Positions 1 to 10,040 are shown, counted from the first letter of the stretch. The stretch: DNA of 35,071 nucleotides from PWHG01 sp964406935 (GCA_964406935.1 CAYOTM010000008.1:1-35071); one strand, 5' to 3'. The notes: generated by a model from the sequence alone, not told the origin. Made by a program: numbers and translations.

Positions 1-642
1 AAGGCGCGTCAAAATCAGCGCTATGCTTTATATTTTTTAAGTTTTTTAGCGGGCGGGGTTCTCATTCTCTGGATTTGGCAACTTAATTATCGTTTATCTG
101 AGCCTTTTCAGCCAAGCTTAGCGGTTGATCCTGCATCAGCTGATGATTTGTTAGCGGAAGTGCAAACTGTCGACCTTCGCCTAAGAGATACTGATGGCGA
201 TGGTCTTAATGATTATGACGAGCTCTATGTTCATAATACCTCTCCTTATTTATTTGATACTGACGGTGATGGCGTTAGCGATTATGACGAAATTTTTGTT
301 TATCGGACTGACCCTTTATGTCCTCAGGGTCAAGATTGTTCTGGCGGAAATTTAGTTAATCCCGAAGCTAATCCCGACTATCAATTAAGCGCTATTGATA
401 CTATTGGTGATAATTTAGATTTAAATTATTTACAGCCTGGTCAAGAAATTGGCGATGATTATGAGGGAATGATTGGGGAGGCCTTAAGTGGTCAAGCCGA
501 CCCTTTGGCCTTACGTCAACTATTATTAGAAAGTGGTCTAGAGCCTAATTTGATTAATCAACTAAGTGATGAAGATTTAATGAGTATTTATCAAGAAATT
601 TTAAATAATCCGACCCCAGTCAGCAATCAGTCCTTGCCTTAA
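1..642 (+). CDS. Membrane-anchored protein with thrombospondin type 3 repeats (5' truncated)
   Basis: The reading frame is open from the first base, so the true start lies before the window. A TTG at 148 is only an internal codon. The visible N-terminal part has a basic stretch and then a hydrophobic segment (about residues 9-27 of the visible frame), which reads as a membrane anchor or signal. Two calcium-binding repeats of thrombospondin type 3 style follow: DTDGDGLNDYDE and DTDGDGVSDYDE, each followed by the usual spacer. The C-terminal ~70 residues are acidic and partly helical. In this family the Asp-rich loops bind calcium and stiffen extracellular stalks. The gene ends 21 bp before the giant secreted protein gene on the same strand, so the two are probably co-transcribed and both act at the cell surface. 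The exact role is unknown. Confidence 0.8.
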   Translation, partial: KARQNQRYALYFLSFLAGGVLILWIWQLNYRLSEPFQPSLAVDPASADDLLAEVQTVDLRLRDTDGDGLNDYDELYVHNTSPYLFDTDGDGVSDYDEIFVYRTDPLCPQGQDCSGGNLVNPEANPDYQLSAIDTIGDNLDLNYLQPGQEIGDDYEGMIGEALSGQADPLALRQLLLESGLEPNLINQLSDEDLMSIYQEILNNPTPVSNQSLP

Positions 643-663
643 ACAAATTTTAAAACAGGCAAT

Positions 664-3600
664 ATGAATTTTCAAAAGAAATTTTCTAAAAAAGTAATTA
701 CCATCGCTTTAAGTTGCTTGGTGGTAATTTTTTTGTGGTCAACCCCCAGACCAACTCAAGCTCAGTTTGCAGTTTTTGATCCAATTGTGGCTGGTTGGAC
801 ATCAGCGACTACTTTAGGACAAAAAATTTCTGATATTGCTAGATATGCTTATGAAAAGGGAGGGGCCTTAGCTTTTCAAAAGGCCCTACGGTCTGCTTTA
901 AATAAAATTGCCATGGATTCAGCCACCTGGATTGCCTCTGGCGATAAAGGGCAGAAGCCATTATTTAATAATAAGCCATTAGGCGAATATTTTACTGAAA
1001 TTGCTGATGAGGCCGCCGGGGAATTTATTGAAAATTTTGTTAATAATTGGAATGTAGCCACTGCCCCCGAAAGACATGCAGCTGCAATAACTAACTGTGA
1101 ATCTAAATTATCAGATTGTTTATTAGCAAATTCACAAACTTCTTTTGACCCTGTTGCTCAAGCTTCTTTATCGGCTATATGTTTACAGGAGCATCAAAAA
1201 TGTTTAGGGCAGGCGGTATCTGTCCAAGCGATTGGTACCCGTCCAGTAAATGTTTGTCAGCCTTCATCATTAGCTGTAAAACTTCAAATATCCTTAGGCT
1301 TAGTAGATAGCGTTCGCCCCCGAGTTCCTAGTTGTACGGCCTCAGAGATGGTGAGAAATTGGTCTGATGAACTGGCCCGAATGAATCCAGAAAACTGGAA
1401 TGATCAAGCGTGGTTGAATAATTTGAGTGGAATTTTTGATCCCGTTCAAAATGATTTAGGGATTGCCTTAACTTTACAATCAGATTTTGGCAGTGCTCAG
1501 TCAGAAACTTTAAAAACGAAAGAACTGGCGTGGTTACAAGAGGGTCGCTGGTTGGATGTTGTTGGTATTTCCGGTAAGGTTGAAAGTTTGCCAGGACAAG
1601 CTCAAATGGAAGCTGAGATAAATCAAACAAGCATGCGAGAGAATCTCGCTAAATATACTGGTGATGCCTTTATTGACGCGGCTAATATTTTTATTAATAC
1701 TTTAGCCCTTCAAGCCTATAATCGTTTAATGCAGGGTTTTGGGAAAACAGTTGATAGTACGTCATCTCAGACGACTTCCTTATCTGATCCTAACGCCGAC
1801 CCCAATATTCGTTATGGCGATGTTACTGTGGCTGAAAAAATTTCTCGTATTTTAAGTCCGGCATTTTCTCGCCAAGCTAATTATAGTGTGGTTAATGATT
1901 TATCAATTTGTCCTGATCAAAATAACCCCGGGCCGACTAATTGTGTAATTGATAGTTCTTTCATGCAAGCAATTCAAGAAAAGCAAACAGTGATTGAGGC
2001 CGTTTTAGAAAATAATTTAAAGAGAGACTGGGTTTTAACTACGGATAATAATAAGCAAGACTCTTATACTTTAAGAAATATTATTATTTTAATAAAATAT
2101 CGGATTCTGCCTCTTGGCTGGGAAATTGCTGCTCAAGAAAATAAGACGGCTACCCTAATGGATTTGATTTCTTGTTTTGATTCTACTGATGAATATCAAG
2201 ACTTCTCTCGTAACTTTAATGTTAGTGATACCGATTGGTGCCGAGGCTTAGTGGACCCCAATTGGGTTTTAAAAGCTCCGCTTAATTTATGTCAAAAACA
2301 AGGAGCTGGTAGTCAAATTTTATCAATGAATATTTTTCCAGGTCAACCTGAAGTTTCTGGAATGACGGTGGCTAATACTTTAAGCACTTTAAGCATTACT
2401 CGGGACGAAGATTATTGTGCTGATGAACAAACTTGTATTAAGGAGGCAGCTGATGGCTCTTGCTTATTTTATGGTTATTGTAATGAGGAAAAAAGAATTT
2501 GGACCTTTGGCGAAGGTTCTTGTCAGCCAATTTATAATACTTGTCAAACATTTACTAGTTCGGTCGGGAAAACGGCATCTTATTTAGAAAATACTTTAGA
2601 TTATGGTAACTGTGATCAAGACAGTGTTGGTTGTCGTGAATATTTTTTAACTGGTAATTATTCCCTTGCTGATAACCAAGTTAATTGGAATTTATTTCCT
2701 AATGCTTATTTTAATAGCGATTTAGCTAGTTGTGCGGCTAACAGTGAGGGTTGCACGGAATTAATGCGAGTGAGGCCAGCCTGGGGAAATAACTTAATTA
2801 TGGGAGCTGATTTTAGATATGACAATATTGATGATGGACTTGATGCCAACAGTTTAATTAATGATTATTGGTATATCACTCAGACTGGTGGTGGGAGTAA
2901 ATCTGCTAAAATTGCTGACGGCACACCCCTCGGGTATAATGGTCAAAAACTTTTAATGCTGGAATTGGCTACTTTGGGTGGCTTAGCTGGCCCTGGTGAT
3001 ATTAGATTAGTATCTAATCAAGCTAACCCCTTAGTCCCTAATAATTTTCCCGTAATTCCGGGTTATTCCTACACCTTAAGTGCTGATGTTTTTCTGATAG
3101 CTAGTGACTCAGGCAAAGCAGTGATATCTCTTGGTTCAGGTAGTCAGCAAACATCGCAAGAGTTTACTGAAAAAAATACTTGGAACAGGTTAAGCACTAC
3201 TTTACATATTGATCCTCAGTTATCCAATATTATTAATTATCTACCCTTTTATATTTCCGGTCAGGGTGATCCCGGTTTACAGTTATATCTTAAAAATTTA
3301 AAATTAGAAATTAATACTTGGGATAGTGGTTACTCCCCCTATGGCGCTTATAAAGTTTATCAAAAATTGATTCCTCCTTATTTAGAAGCTGTTTGTTATG
3401 AAGATGGAGTTTCCGCCACTAAAGACTATCGTTTAAAAAGTGATGCTCCGGCGATTTGTTTCAATTATACTCGTCAATGTAATAAAGACGAGGCGGGCTG
3501 TAATTTATTTACTAGTGTTCGTGATGGTTTTGCCGTACCAGCTAAAATTTCTTCAACTGATTATTGTGCCTCTGAGTGCAATACTTATGATATTTATATT

Positions 3601-6600
3601 GCTCAAGCTACTCATTTTAATTCTCCTTTAGCCGAAAACATGATTCCAGCGACTGCTCAAAAATGCTCGGCTGACTTTGTTGGTTGTACCGAGTTTACTA
3701 ATTTAGATCAAATAAATACTGGTGGCGAAAGTCAAGAATATTATAGCTTCTTAAAACATTGTATTAAACCGGATGATACTTGTGGAAATTTTTATACTTG
3801 GGAAGGAAATGAAGATAGCGGCTATCAATTACGGGTCATGACTTTGCAAACAGATGGGGCCGCTGCTCCAGCCTTAACTTCGCCTGACTCTACTTGTAAT
3901 GCTAATACTTATTTCTTACCACCTTGGGACCCACAATATAATTCTGATTGTCGTCAATTTTATAATCAAGCCGGGGTTGCTTCTTATCGATTAATGTCGC
4001 GAACAATTACTTGTTCAGATAATTGCAATATTTATCGGATGACTGAAAAGAATGTTGACTCTTCGCTAGCCCAAGCTCAGTGCACAGGTAGTGATAAAAA
4101 TTGGGATACTAGTTTAGATGTTTGTTATGTTTGTAAAAACGGTGGTACTTGGAGTAGTGCCCAAAATGCTTGTCTTTATCAGGGAATTCCTGGAGAAGGA
4201 AAAGTTTGTCAGGCAGCAGCGAATGGTTGTCGGGAGTATACTGGTAAATTAGGTAGTAATACTCGCTTGGTTGCCGCTTACAATTTTAATAATGGAATAG
4301 CTGGTTGGGAGGGTCGTTGTGGCCATAACCCAGAAAGCTCTTCGGTCGCCATTTCTGACAATGGTTTATCTTTAAAATATTTAACCTCTGGCTTTGGTTC
4401 TTGTCCGGCTGAAGAAAATAATAATTTAGGACGTATTCAATTGCCAGTTGGTAACAGTGTTCGCCAGGGAGCTTCCTATTCTATTCGCTTTTTAGCTCGG
4501 GCAGACTCAGCGGCTAATATTTATTTCGCCTTCCGCAATTTTAATAACGGAGAAGATAAATTTGAACCGACCAGCCTCTCTTTGCCAGGCGATGGCGAGT
4601 GGCGCATTTATGATCTTAATTTACCGGCCATTACTCATACGGTTGATGCTAATGAAGTTTTATATATTAATAGCACTGGAAATTTTTATATTGATGACAT
4701 TATTATTAGTGAAATTCAAGATCGTTATTATTTAATTAAAAATAGTGGTCAAGTGCCGGATATTTGTTACTATGATATCTTTGATGGTTATCGGGGCGCT
4801 GATTATAATTTAGGCTGTTCTCAGTGGCGTGATCAAAGTAATGTTAGTCATTATTTGCGAAGATTTACTAGCTTATGCCAAGAATCGTCTATTGGTTGTG
4901 AATTAATGATTGATACTACCAATCAAACTGATTGGCGACCGCAAACAATTTGTTCAACTGATGACACCAGTTGTTTAGATGTAGCCGGTGATCAGTTTAT
5001 TTATGCTAAATATGATAGCACTAAGTTGTGCGCAGCTAGCGATAAAGGCTGTTCTTTAATGGCTGAAGTTAAGGGACAAGGGAATAATTTAACAACTACT
5101 AATGTTTTCAAAAGAAATAATCCGGATAACTATTTATCTAGTTTATGTTCCTCGTCTTCTGTTGGTTGTGAAGAGTGGCGTAGTGATTTAGGGATTAAGT
5201 ATTTTAAAGACCCAGTCTTTAATACTTGTGTGTATCGTCACAGTCAAGATCTAACCAGCTCAGCCAAACAGTGGTATAAATCTGCGGTTAAGCGTTGTGA
5301 TTTAAATAATGATGGACAAATTAGTGGGGCCGAGCAATTGGGCACTATTTGTCAGGCCGATACTGATTGTAGCGCTGGTACTTGTATTTTAGATAATAAT
5401 GATTATTTGTGTTCCGTTTCTTATTTTGAAACTATTGGTCTAGGTGGTGCTGGAGGGCGCGTGCCAACTCCTAATGAGGGGGTAGGTATTTGTGAGGCGA
5501 CGAACGCTGGTTGTAGTGAATATCTTGATCCTGTTAGTCAATTCTCTAATAATTTAGTAACTAGTAACTGGTCTTCTGGAAATTCCCAGATTATTCAATT
5601 AAATCCCAACACGCTTTATTCATTTAACACTCCCGTTACTCAAACTAGTGGCGTAACTAGATTAATTTTTAGCTTACCCATCAGAATTTTAGAAGATAAT
5701 AATCAGTTTGCAACGACCACAACTAATACTTTAAGTATTAATAGTAATCTTCCTGAGGAAAGAGGAAAAACTATTTATTTCCATTCCCAACTTAACACTA
5801 GCGTAGCTCTTAGCGCCGATAATATAAATACTACAATTGGCGTTAAGCCGGTAATTATTTCTTATCAACTCCGTCAAGACTTAGATTTACAAAGTTGTAC
5901 CGTCCCCAATTTTAATAATGGTTGCATTTTATTTAATGAGCGAGCAGTTCAGGGAGCAAGTGGCCTGTCAGCTTTAAATATTAAGGCGACCGATAGTTAC
6001 GATAATCGGAAACTGGAAAGTTGTTTAGCTAATAGCGATATTTCTAGCTGTAATGCTAATCAACTAATTAAAGTGCGACCTGATCGCATCTGCTCTCGTT
6101 GGTTGGATTGCGCGACTTATATTGAAGATCCAGTAACCGGAGATAAAACTTGTTATGAGTTAGGCGAATGCGTGGCCTTAAATGATCAGGGCGAATGTAC
6201 TACTTTTGTTTCCTTTGCTGATACTCAAATCACTAAAGATGGCGGTAATTATTATAATCTTACTGGTTATTCTTTGCTTGATCGTTATTATTTAGGCGAC
6301 ATGCAGGAGGTAGGCTTAGATTCAGATGTTCATTATGATTTTGAAGACCCGAGCATTGCTTTAAATTGTACGCGTAAATTAAATATTAAAAGTGTTCCTG
6401 GTTATACTAACTATCCAGACATAAACCCCAATGCTTGCAGTTTTAATACTAATATTATTAAAGACAGTTTAATCCAAGAGCCAGTCGGTGCTCCAACTGA
6501 TTATCCCGCCCAAGGAAAGGGCTATTTAAAAGTGTTAGCCTATCAACAAATATCTCCTCATGCTAAAAATTTTACTTTTTCCCTGGAGGCTGATACTAAT

Positions 6601-8913
6601 TACTATCTACATTATTTAGTGAATACTAAAAATGCTGGCATTGAAGCGGCGGTAGTTTTAGCCCAAGCAGATAACATTGGTGGATATGATATTGTTTTTA
6701 CGGCTACTTCTACAGCTAATAATGGTTGGGAAAGAAAAATTCATCAGATTAATTTATTAAACAGCGATGATTCCCAAAATTTACAATTATTTTTAACCGC
6801 TCAAGCCAAGGGAGAAGAAGAGCTTTATGTTTATTTTGATGATATTCATATTGAGCCTGTTTTAGAGGTTGGTCTGGATGAATATGTAGCTAAGGACTGT
6901 CGACTCTATCCAGAATTTAGTAGTTTAAGTTGTCGTAGTCAGGATGAAAATGTAATTAAGCATGGCTTAGAGGGTTATTGTTTAGTGCGTGATCCAAAAA
7001 ATATTAATGTTTGTTTATTGTGGTATCCTTTGGATAATATTCGATCCTCTAATTTAGTTAATTTTCAAGTTACTGGCTATCAAGGAAAAGCCCCCTTATA
7101 TTATTGCGTTGAGGCTAATGCTAATTTTCAGTTAGTGGAAAAAAGGGTGGCTAATAAAATTCTTCATATAAGTAATAATGTTTTTTGGAACGGTATTTTT
7201 CCGCCTAGCGAATATACAAAAAGCCCGATCAATAACGTGATTTATGGAATTAGCACGACAGGCCATTGTTTATTAAGAGGTCCGGAAGATGCATATACTA
7301 AACAGTTATGCGGAACTGACGGAGGCGAGGGGGTTGCTAGTTATAGTAATTATGTTTTAGTATCTGGAAAATCAGGGTTTGGTCATCGAGTATTTTGTGT
7401 ACCTAATTTAAAGAACTTGTTAATTAAAGATAAAAAAACAATAGTGGTGGCGGATGGTAGTAGTTGTATTTTTAGTTATTATGATGGTTGGGGAGAATTT
7501 AATGGTTTTCAATTTAAAACCATTGTTGGTAATCCAGACAATGAATATATTAACCCTTTAATTAATTTAGATGAAGCAAATAATCATAACCCAGCGATTG
7601 CTGTTTATGATTTAGATAATGAACCAATTTTTGAGGATGATTTAAAATTTATTACTAATAATGATTCGGATAAAGTTTATCAACTATCTTGTAATCGCTT
7701 TGTGCAAACAGTTGATTCCTCAGGTTTAAATAAAGCTTGGGCTAATCGGGTTAGCCCATCTAGATCTTCTTTAGAGACACCTACGTTCATGTGGGAGGCG
7801 GTTAATGATTCAGATTTTATTACGACCACTACAGGTGATATGTGCGTGATAGGCTCTTCTCCTGACCCAAGTGATTGTCAAACTGAGTATGAGATAGATG
7901 GTAATGCCATAGGCTGCGTGAATGCGGCACTCCCTTATTGTGGGCAATACCCTGATGGTTCTTGTTATTTTAATTGGGTTTATTGTTCATTTAAAGATAA
8001 TACAGAATGTGAGACTGATCCATACTGTGAAATAAGTACTAATGCTAATGATTATTATTGGTCAAAGTATGGTCGTAATCGTGAAGATGTTCCTTATGGT
8101 TCGGCTGTTTTGCCCAATGATTTTGATTTTTATAGTAGTCCACCAATTTTATTCCGTAATCAATATTCTACTAAAAATCAACAAAGCGTTTTTGCTGGTC
8201 GGCCCTATGGTTGCTCCGGGGATGGTTGTGAGAATATTGGTCAATGCAGTTTAAATCCCAATGTCTTTTGTATTTATGAGCCAAATATTGCTTTGTCAGG
8301 GGCGAATTTAATAAATAATGATTCTTGTGCCAAGGGCGGTTATGGCACTTGTATCTCTTTGTGGAATGGAGATTATAGCGCTTTAGACCCAGAAATCCAT
8401 CTAGATTATTATTTCTTTGAATATCCTTTAAAAACTATTTTCCTTAAAACTTTTGGCGGCTTTTTTTATGATTATTCTTTAAACATGTATTTAGTGAATA
8501 ATGGCTACCTTGTTAAGCATAGTGATTATGGCCATTTAGAGAATTTCGCTTTATTGCCTCAGTGTCTAAATAATATCAGAAGTAATATCAATGATTTTTG
8601 CGCTGTTTATCCCACGGTGGAAAATTTACTCCTGTGGCAGGGTAGCCAAAGTGTGCAAACTATTTCTGAGCCGGGTATTTACAATTTAACTTTTAATAGT
8701 AATATTGATATTGAACAACAACCACTATCTTCCATTAGAATTGATTGGGGTGACGGGACCATTCAAATTATTAATAACCAAACCCATCGTCCTAGTGGCA
8801 CGGCGCCTCATCGAATTTATCATTATTATCAAGAAGCTATTAATGCTAGTGAAATTAAAGTAAGGGTGGTTGATAATTGGGAAAAATTTGGAACCGGTAG
8901 TTTTTCCCCTTAA
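664..8913 (+). CDS. Giant secreted cysteine-rich multidomain protein (2749 aa)
   Basis: The N-terminus is a signal peptide with a KK-rich start, a hydrophobic core and a likely cut after TQA (residue 33). The body is Cys-rich with no transmembrane segment visible. A motif C-x5-G-C recurs at C650, C690, C939, C1001, C1182, C1405, C1456, C1495 and C1610, with a variant at C1745. Three beta-rich stretches resemble carbohydrate-binding-module jelly rolls (about 709-883, 1201-1349, 1927-2066). Each ends in a strand of the type YIDDIIIS or VYFDDIHIE. An EF-hand/dockerin-like loop, DLNNDGQISGAE, starts at D1546. The C-terminus (about 2640-2749) is PKD-like with IDWGDGT at ~2693. The gene lies upstream of a secretion-like cluster, which suggests a surface adhesin or extracellular scaffold; this is inference. 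The paired cysteines suggest disulphide formation outside the cell. No enzymatic motif was recognised. Confidence 0.85.
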   Translation: MNFQKKFSKKVITIALSCLVVIFLWSTPRPTQAQFAVFDPIVAGWTSATTLGQKISDIARYAYEKGGALAFQKALRSALNKIAMDSATWIASGDKGQKPLFNNKPLGEYFTEIADEAAGEFIENFVNNWNVATAPERHAAAITNCESKLSDCLLANSQTSFDPVAQASLSAICLQEHQKCLGQAVSVQAIGTRPVNVCQPSSLAVKLQISLGLVDSVRPRVPSCTASEMVRNWSDELARMNPENWNDQAWLNNLSGIFDPVQNDLGIALTLQSDFGSAQSETLKTKELAWLQEGRWLDVVGISGKVESLPGQAQMEAEINQTSMRENLAKYTGDAFIDAANIFINTLALQAYNRLMQGFGKTVDSTSSQTTSLSDPNADPNIRYGDVTVAEKISRILSPAFSRQANYSVVNDLSICPDQNNPGPTNCVIDSSFMQAIQEKQTVIEAVLENNLKRDWVLTTDNNKQDSYTLRNIIILIKYRILPLGWEIAAQENKTATLMDLISCFDSTDEYQDFSRNFNVSDTDWCRGLVDPNWVLKAPLNLCQKQGAGSQILSMNIFPGQPEVSGMTVANTLSTLSITRDEDYCADEQTCIKEAADGSCLFYGYCNEEKRIWTFGEGSCQPIYNTCQTFTSSVGKTASYLENTLDYGNCDQDSVGCREYFLTGNYSLADNQVNWNLFPNAYFNSDLASCAANSEGCTELMRVRPAWGNNLIMGADFRYDNIDDGLDANSLINDYWYITQTGGGSKSAKIADGTPLGYNGQKLLMLELATLGGLAGPGDIRLVSNQANPLVPNNFPVIPGYSYTLSADVFLIASDSGKAVISLGSGSQQTSQEFTEKNTWNRLSTTLHIDPQLSNIINYLPFYISGQGDPGLQLYLKNLKLEINTWDSGYSPYGAYKVYQKLIPPYLEAVCYEDGVSATKDYRLKSDAPAICFNYTRQCNKDEAGCNLFTSVRDGFAVPAKISSTDYCASECNTYDIYIAQATHFNSPLAENMIPATAQKCSADFVGCTEFTNLDQINTGGESQEYYSFLKHCIKPDDTCGNFYTWEGNEDSGYQLRVMTLQTDGAAAPALTSPDSTCNANTYFLPPWDPQYNSDCRQFYNQAGVASYRLMSRTITCSDNCNIYRMTEKNVDSSLAQAQCTGSDKNWDTSLDVCYVCKNGGTWSSAQNACLYQGIPGEGKVCQAAANGCREYTGKLGSNTRLVAAYNFNNGIAGWEGRCGHNPESSSVAISDNGLSLKYLTSGFGSCPAEENNNLGRIQLPVGNSVRQGASYSIRFLARADSAANIYFAFRNFNNGEDKFEPTSLSLPGDGEWRIYDLNLPAITHTVDANEVLYINSTGNFYIDDIIISEIQDRYYLIKNSGQVPDICYYDIFDGYRGADYNLGCSQWRDQSNVSHYLRRFTSLCQESSIGCELMIDTTNQTDWRPQTICSTDDTSCLDVAGDQFIYAKYDSTKLCAASDKGCSLMAEVKGQGNNLTTTNVFKRNNPDNYLSSLCSSSSVGCEEWRSDLGIKYFKDPVFNTCVYRHSQDLTSSAKQWYKSAVKRCDLNNDGQISGAEQLGTICQADTDCSAGTCILDNNDYLCSVSYFETIGLGGAGGRVPTPNEGVGICEATNAGCSEYLDPVSQFSNNLVTSNWSSGNSQIIQLNPNTLYSFNTPVTQTSGVTRLIFSLPIRILEDNNQFATTTTNTLSINSNLPEERGKTIYFHSQLNTSVALSADNINTTIGVKPVIISYQLRQDLDLQSCTVPNFNNGCILFNERAVQGASGLSALNIKATDSYDNRKLESCLANSDISSCNANQLIKVRPDRICSRWLDCATYIEDPVTGDKTCYELGECVALNDQGECTTFVSFADTQITKDGGNYYNLTGYSLLDRYYLGDMQEVGLDSDVHYDFEDPSIALNCTRKLNIKSVPGYTNYPDINPNACSFNTNIIKDSLIQEPVGAPTDYPAQGKGYLKVLAYQQISPHAKNFTFSLEADTNYYLHYLVNTKNAGIEAAVVLAQADNIGGYDIVFTATSTANNGWERKIHQINLLNSDDSQNLQLFLTAQAKGEEELYVYFDDIHIEPVLEVGLDEYVAKDCRLYPEFSSLSCRSQDENVIKHGLEGYCLVRDPKNINVCLLWYPLDNIRSSNLVNFQVTGYQGKAPLYYCVEANANFQLVEKRVANKILHISNNVFWNGIFPPSEYTKSPINNVIYGISTTGHCLLRGPEDAYTKQLCGTDGGEGVASYSNYVLVSGKSGFGHRVFCVPNLKNLLIKDKKTIVVADGSSCIFSYYDGWGEFNGFQFKTIVGNPDNEYINPLINLDEANNHNPAIAVYDLDNEPIFEDDLKFITNNDSDKVYQLSCNRFVQTVDSSGLNKAWANRVSPSRSSLETPTFMWEAVNDSDFITTTTGDMCVIGSSPDPSDCQTEYEIDGNAIGCVNAALPYCGQYPDGSCYFNWVYCSFKDNTECETDPYCEISTNANDYYWSKYGRNREDVPYGSAVLPNDFDFYSSPPILFRNQYSTKNQQSVFAGRPYGCSGDGCENIGQCSLNPNVFCIYEPNIALSGANLINNDSCAKGGYGTCISLWNGDYSALDPEIHLDYYFFEYPLKTIFLKTFGGFFYDYSLNMYLVNNGYLVKHSDYGHLENFALLPQCLNNIRSNINDFCAVYPTVENLLLWQGSQSVQTISEPGIYNLTFNSNIDIEQQPLSSIRIDWGDGTIQIINNQTHRPSGTAPHRIYHYYQEAINASEIKVRVVDNWEKFGTGSFSP

Positions 8914-9014
8914 TCATTAATTTTTAATTTAATCTGGATTATTTTTAGTAATTAATTTAAGATTGTTAATCATTTAAATAATTGTTTGTTCCTTAAAAAA
9001 GAAAGGAGTTTTTC

Positions 9015-9467
9015 ATGAAAAAGTTTCTAATGTTTTTCTTTTGTTTTTTATTTTTCAACTTGTTTTTTGCTGGTTCCTGCGATCCCAATGAAGGACCCCC
9101 TGACCCCCCTCCACCGCCTCCACCGAAGAAAGTGGAAATCATTGTTCAGGCAAATATTACCTATCAAGGTATGTGCAGTTTGCACCAAATTGGTATTTGG
9201 CTTCAAGCTCAAGACGATCCCCCGTTTTCTTATGGTGGTTCACTCAATGTTGCTAGCGGCTCTACACCGCCGTCCATGTCTAAAAAATTTGTTTTTGAGG
9301 GTGAAGAAGCCGATAAATTAATTGGTCGAAAGTCTATAGCGGTGGTTGTTATAATTTTTAGAAGTGGAGATTGGTTTTCTCCGATTCTTCGCTTTTATTC
9401 TCCCTCTTTTACTATTAAAGAAGGAGTAAACCCGACTATCGTTGTTGAAGTTGTTCAACCAAACTGA
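9015..9467 (+). CDS. Small lipoprotein with proline-rich linker, copy 1
   Basis: 150 residues. Two lysines and a very Phe-rich hydrophobic core lead to FAGSC, a plausible though not ideal lipobox with the lipidated Cys at 22. A linker PPDPPPPPPP follows and then a compact beta-rich domain of about 110 residues that I cannot assign. Unlike most genes here it has a strong Shine-Dalgarno sequence, AAAGGAG at 9002-9008, six bases before ATG, so it is probably translated at high level. It follows the giant gene by 101 bp and ends in a strong terminator, so it probably closes that operon. A second copy with identical protein lies at 10041-10493. The likely role is a cell-surface partner of the giant protein; this is inferred from context only. 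Confidence 0.8.
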   Translation: MKKFLMFFFCFLFFNLFFAGSCDPNEGPPDPPPPPPPKKVEIIVQANITYQGMCSLHQIGIWLQAQDDPPFSYGGSLNVASGSTPPSMSKKFVFEGEEADKLIGRKSIAVVVIIFRSGDWFSPILRFYSPSFTIKEGVNPTIVVEVVQPN

Positions 9468-9527
9468 TTCATGAACCAGTTTTCGTTCATTTTCTCTCTT
9501 TCATTTGTTCCCCTTTTCTTTCTTTAA

Positions 9528-9560
9528 AGCCCGCTTAAATTAAAAGCGGGCTGTTTTTTT
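9528..9560 (+). terminator. Intrinsic terminator after lipoprotein copy 1
   Basis: A perfect 9-bp stem, AGCCCGCTT with AAGCGGGCT, has a 7-nt loop and is followed by seven T. It is repeated identically at 10554-10586. Confidence 0.9.
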
Positions 9561-9605
9561 AAGTCACCAATCTATTTTTTAGCTTAAATTTTTAATAAAA
9601 CAAGA

Positions 9606-9938
9606 AATAATATCAATGATTTTTGTGCTGTTTATCCCACGGTGGAAAATTTACTCCTATGGCAGGGCAGTCAAAGCGTGCAGGCTATTTCTGAGCCAGG
9701 TATTTACAATTTAACTTTTAATAGTAATATTGATATTGAACAACAACCACTGTCTACCATTAGAATTGATTGGGGTGACGGGACCATTCAAATTATCAAC
9801 AACCAAACCCATCGTCCTAGTGGCACGGCGCCTCATCGAATTTATCATTACTATCAAGAAGCTATTAATGCTAGTGAAATTGAAGTAAGGGTGGTTGATA
9901 ATTGGGAAAAATTTGGGACCGGTAGCTTCTCTCCCTAA
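9606..9938 (+). pseudogene. Headless copy of the PKD-like C-terminal tail of the giant protein
   Basis: The frame is homologous to residues ~2640-2749 of the giant protein and ends at the equivalent stop. The frame opens only after a TAA at 9585 and has no ATG; the first usable start would be the GTG at 9642, which has no Shine-Dalgarno sequence and would give 98 residues without a signal peptide. The protein differs from the parental tail at only three places (Thr to Ala, Ser to Thr, Lys to Glu), while about 15 other base changes are silent. It still contains IDWGDGT. I read it as a non-expressed duplication remnant. The silent-change pattern means it was under protein-level selection until recently, or came from a functional relative. 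Confidence 0.7.
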
Positions 9939-9960
9939 ACATCATTTTATTAACGACATC

Positions 9961-9989
9961 TTGACTAGTTTTAATAATTATCTTAAAAT
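9961..9989 (+). promoter_or_regulatory. Predicted sigma70-type promoter for lipoprotein copy 2
   Basis: TTGACT (9961-9966), a 17-base spacer, then TAAAAT (9984-9989), about 50 bp before the start at 10041. The equivalent place in unit 1 reads TGGATT and TAAGAT, clearly weaker. Confidence 0.55.
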
Positions 9990-10040
9990 TTTTAGTTATT
10001 CAAATAATTATTTGTTCTTTAAAAAAGAAAGGAGTTTCTC

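Larger units (their letters stand above)
8579..9600 (+). repeat. Tandem duplication, unit 1
   Basis: This unit contains the last ~330 bp of the giant gene, a 101-bp spacer, the lipoprotein gene and its terminator. It is repeated head-to-tail at 9604-10626 with an offset of 1025 bp in the first part and 1026 bp after a one-base indel in the spacer. From 9013 to 9593 I found no difference between the units. Upstream of that point they differ at about 20 positions in the coding tail and much more in the spacer. Confidence 0.9.

Noticed and set aside
9067..9321. Identical 84-residue alternative frames in both lipoprotein copies (also 10093-10347)
   Set aside because: They are out-of-frame readings of the duplicated lipoprotein gene; identity is due to the duplication.
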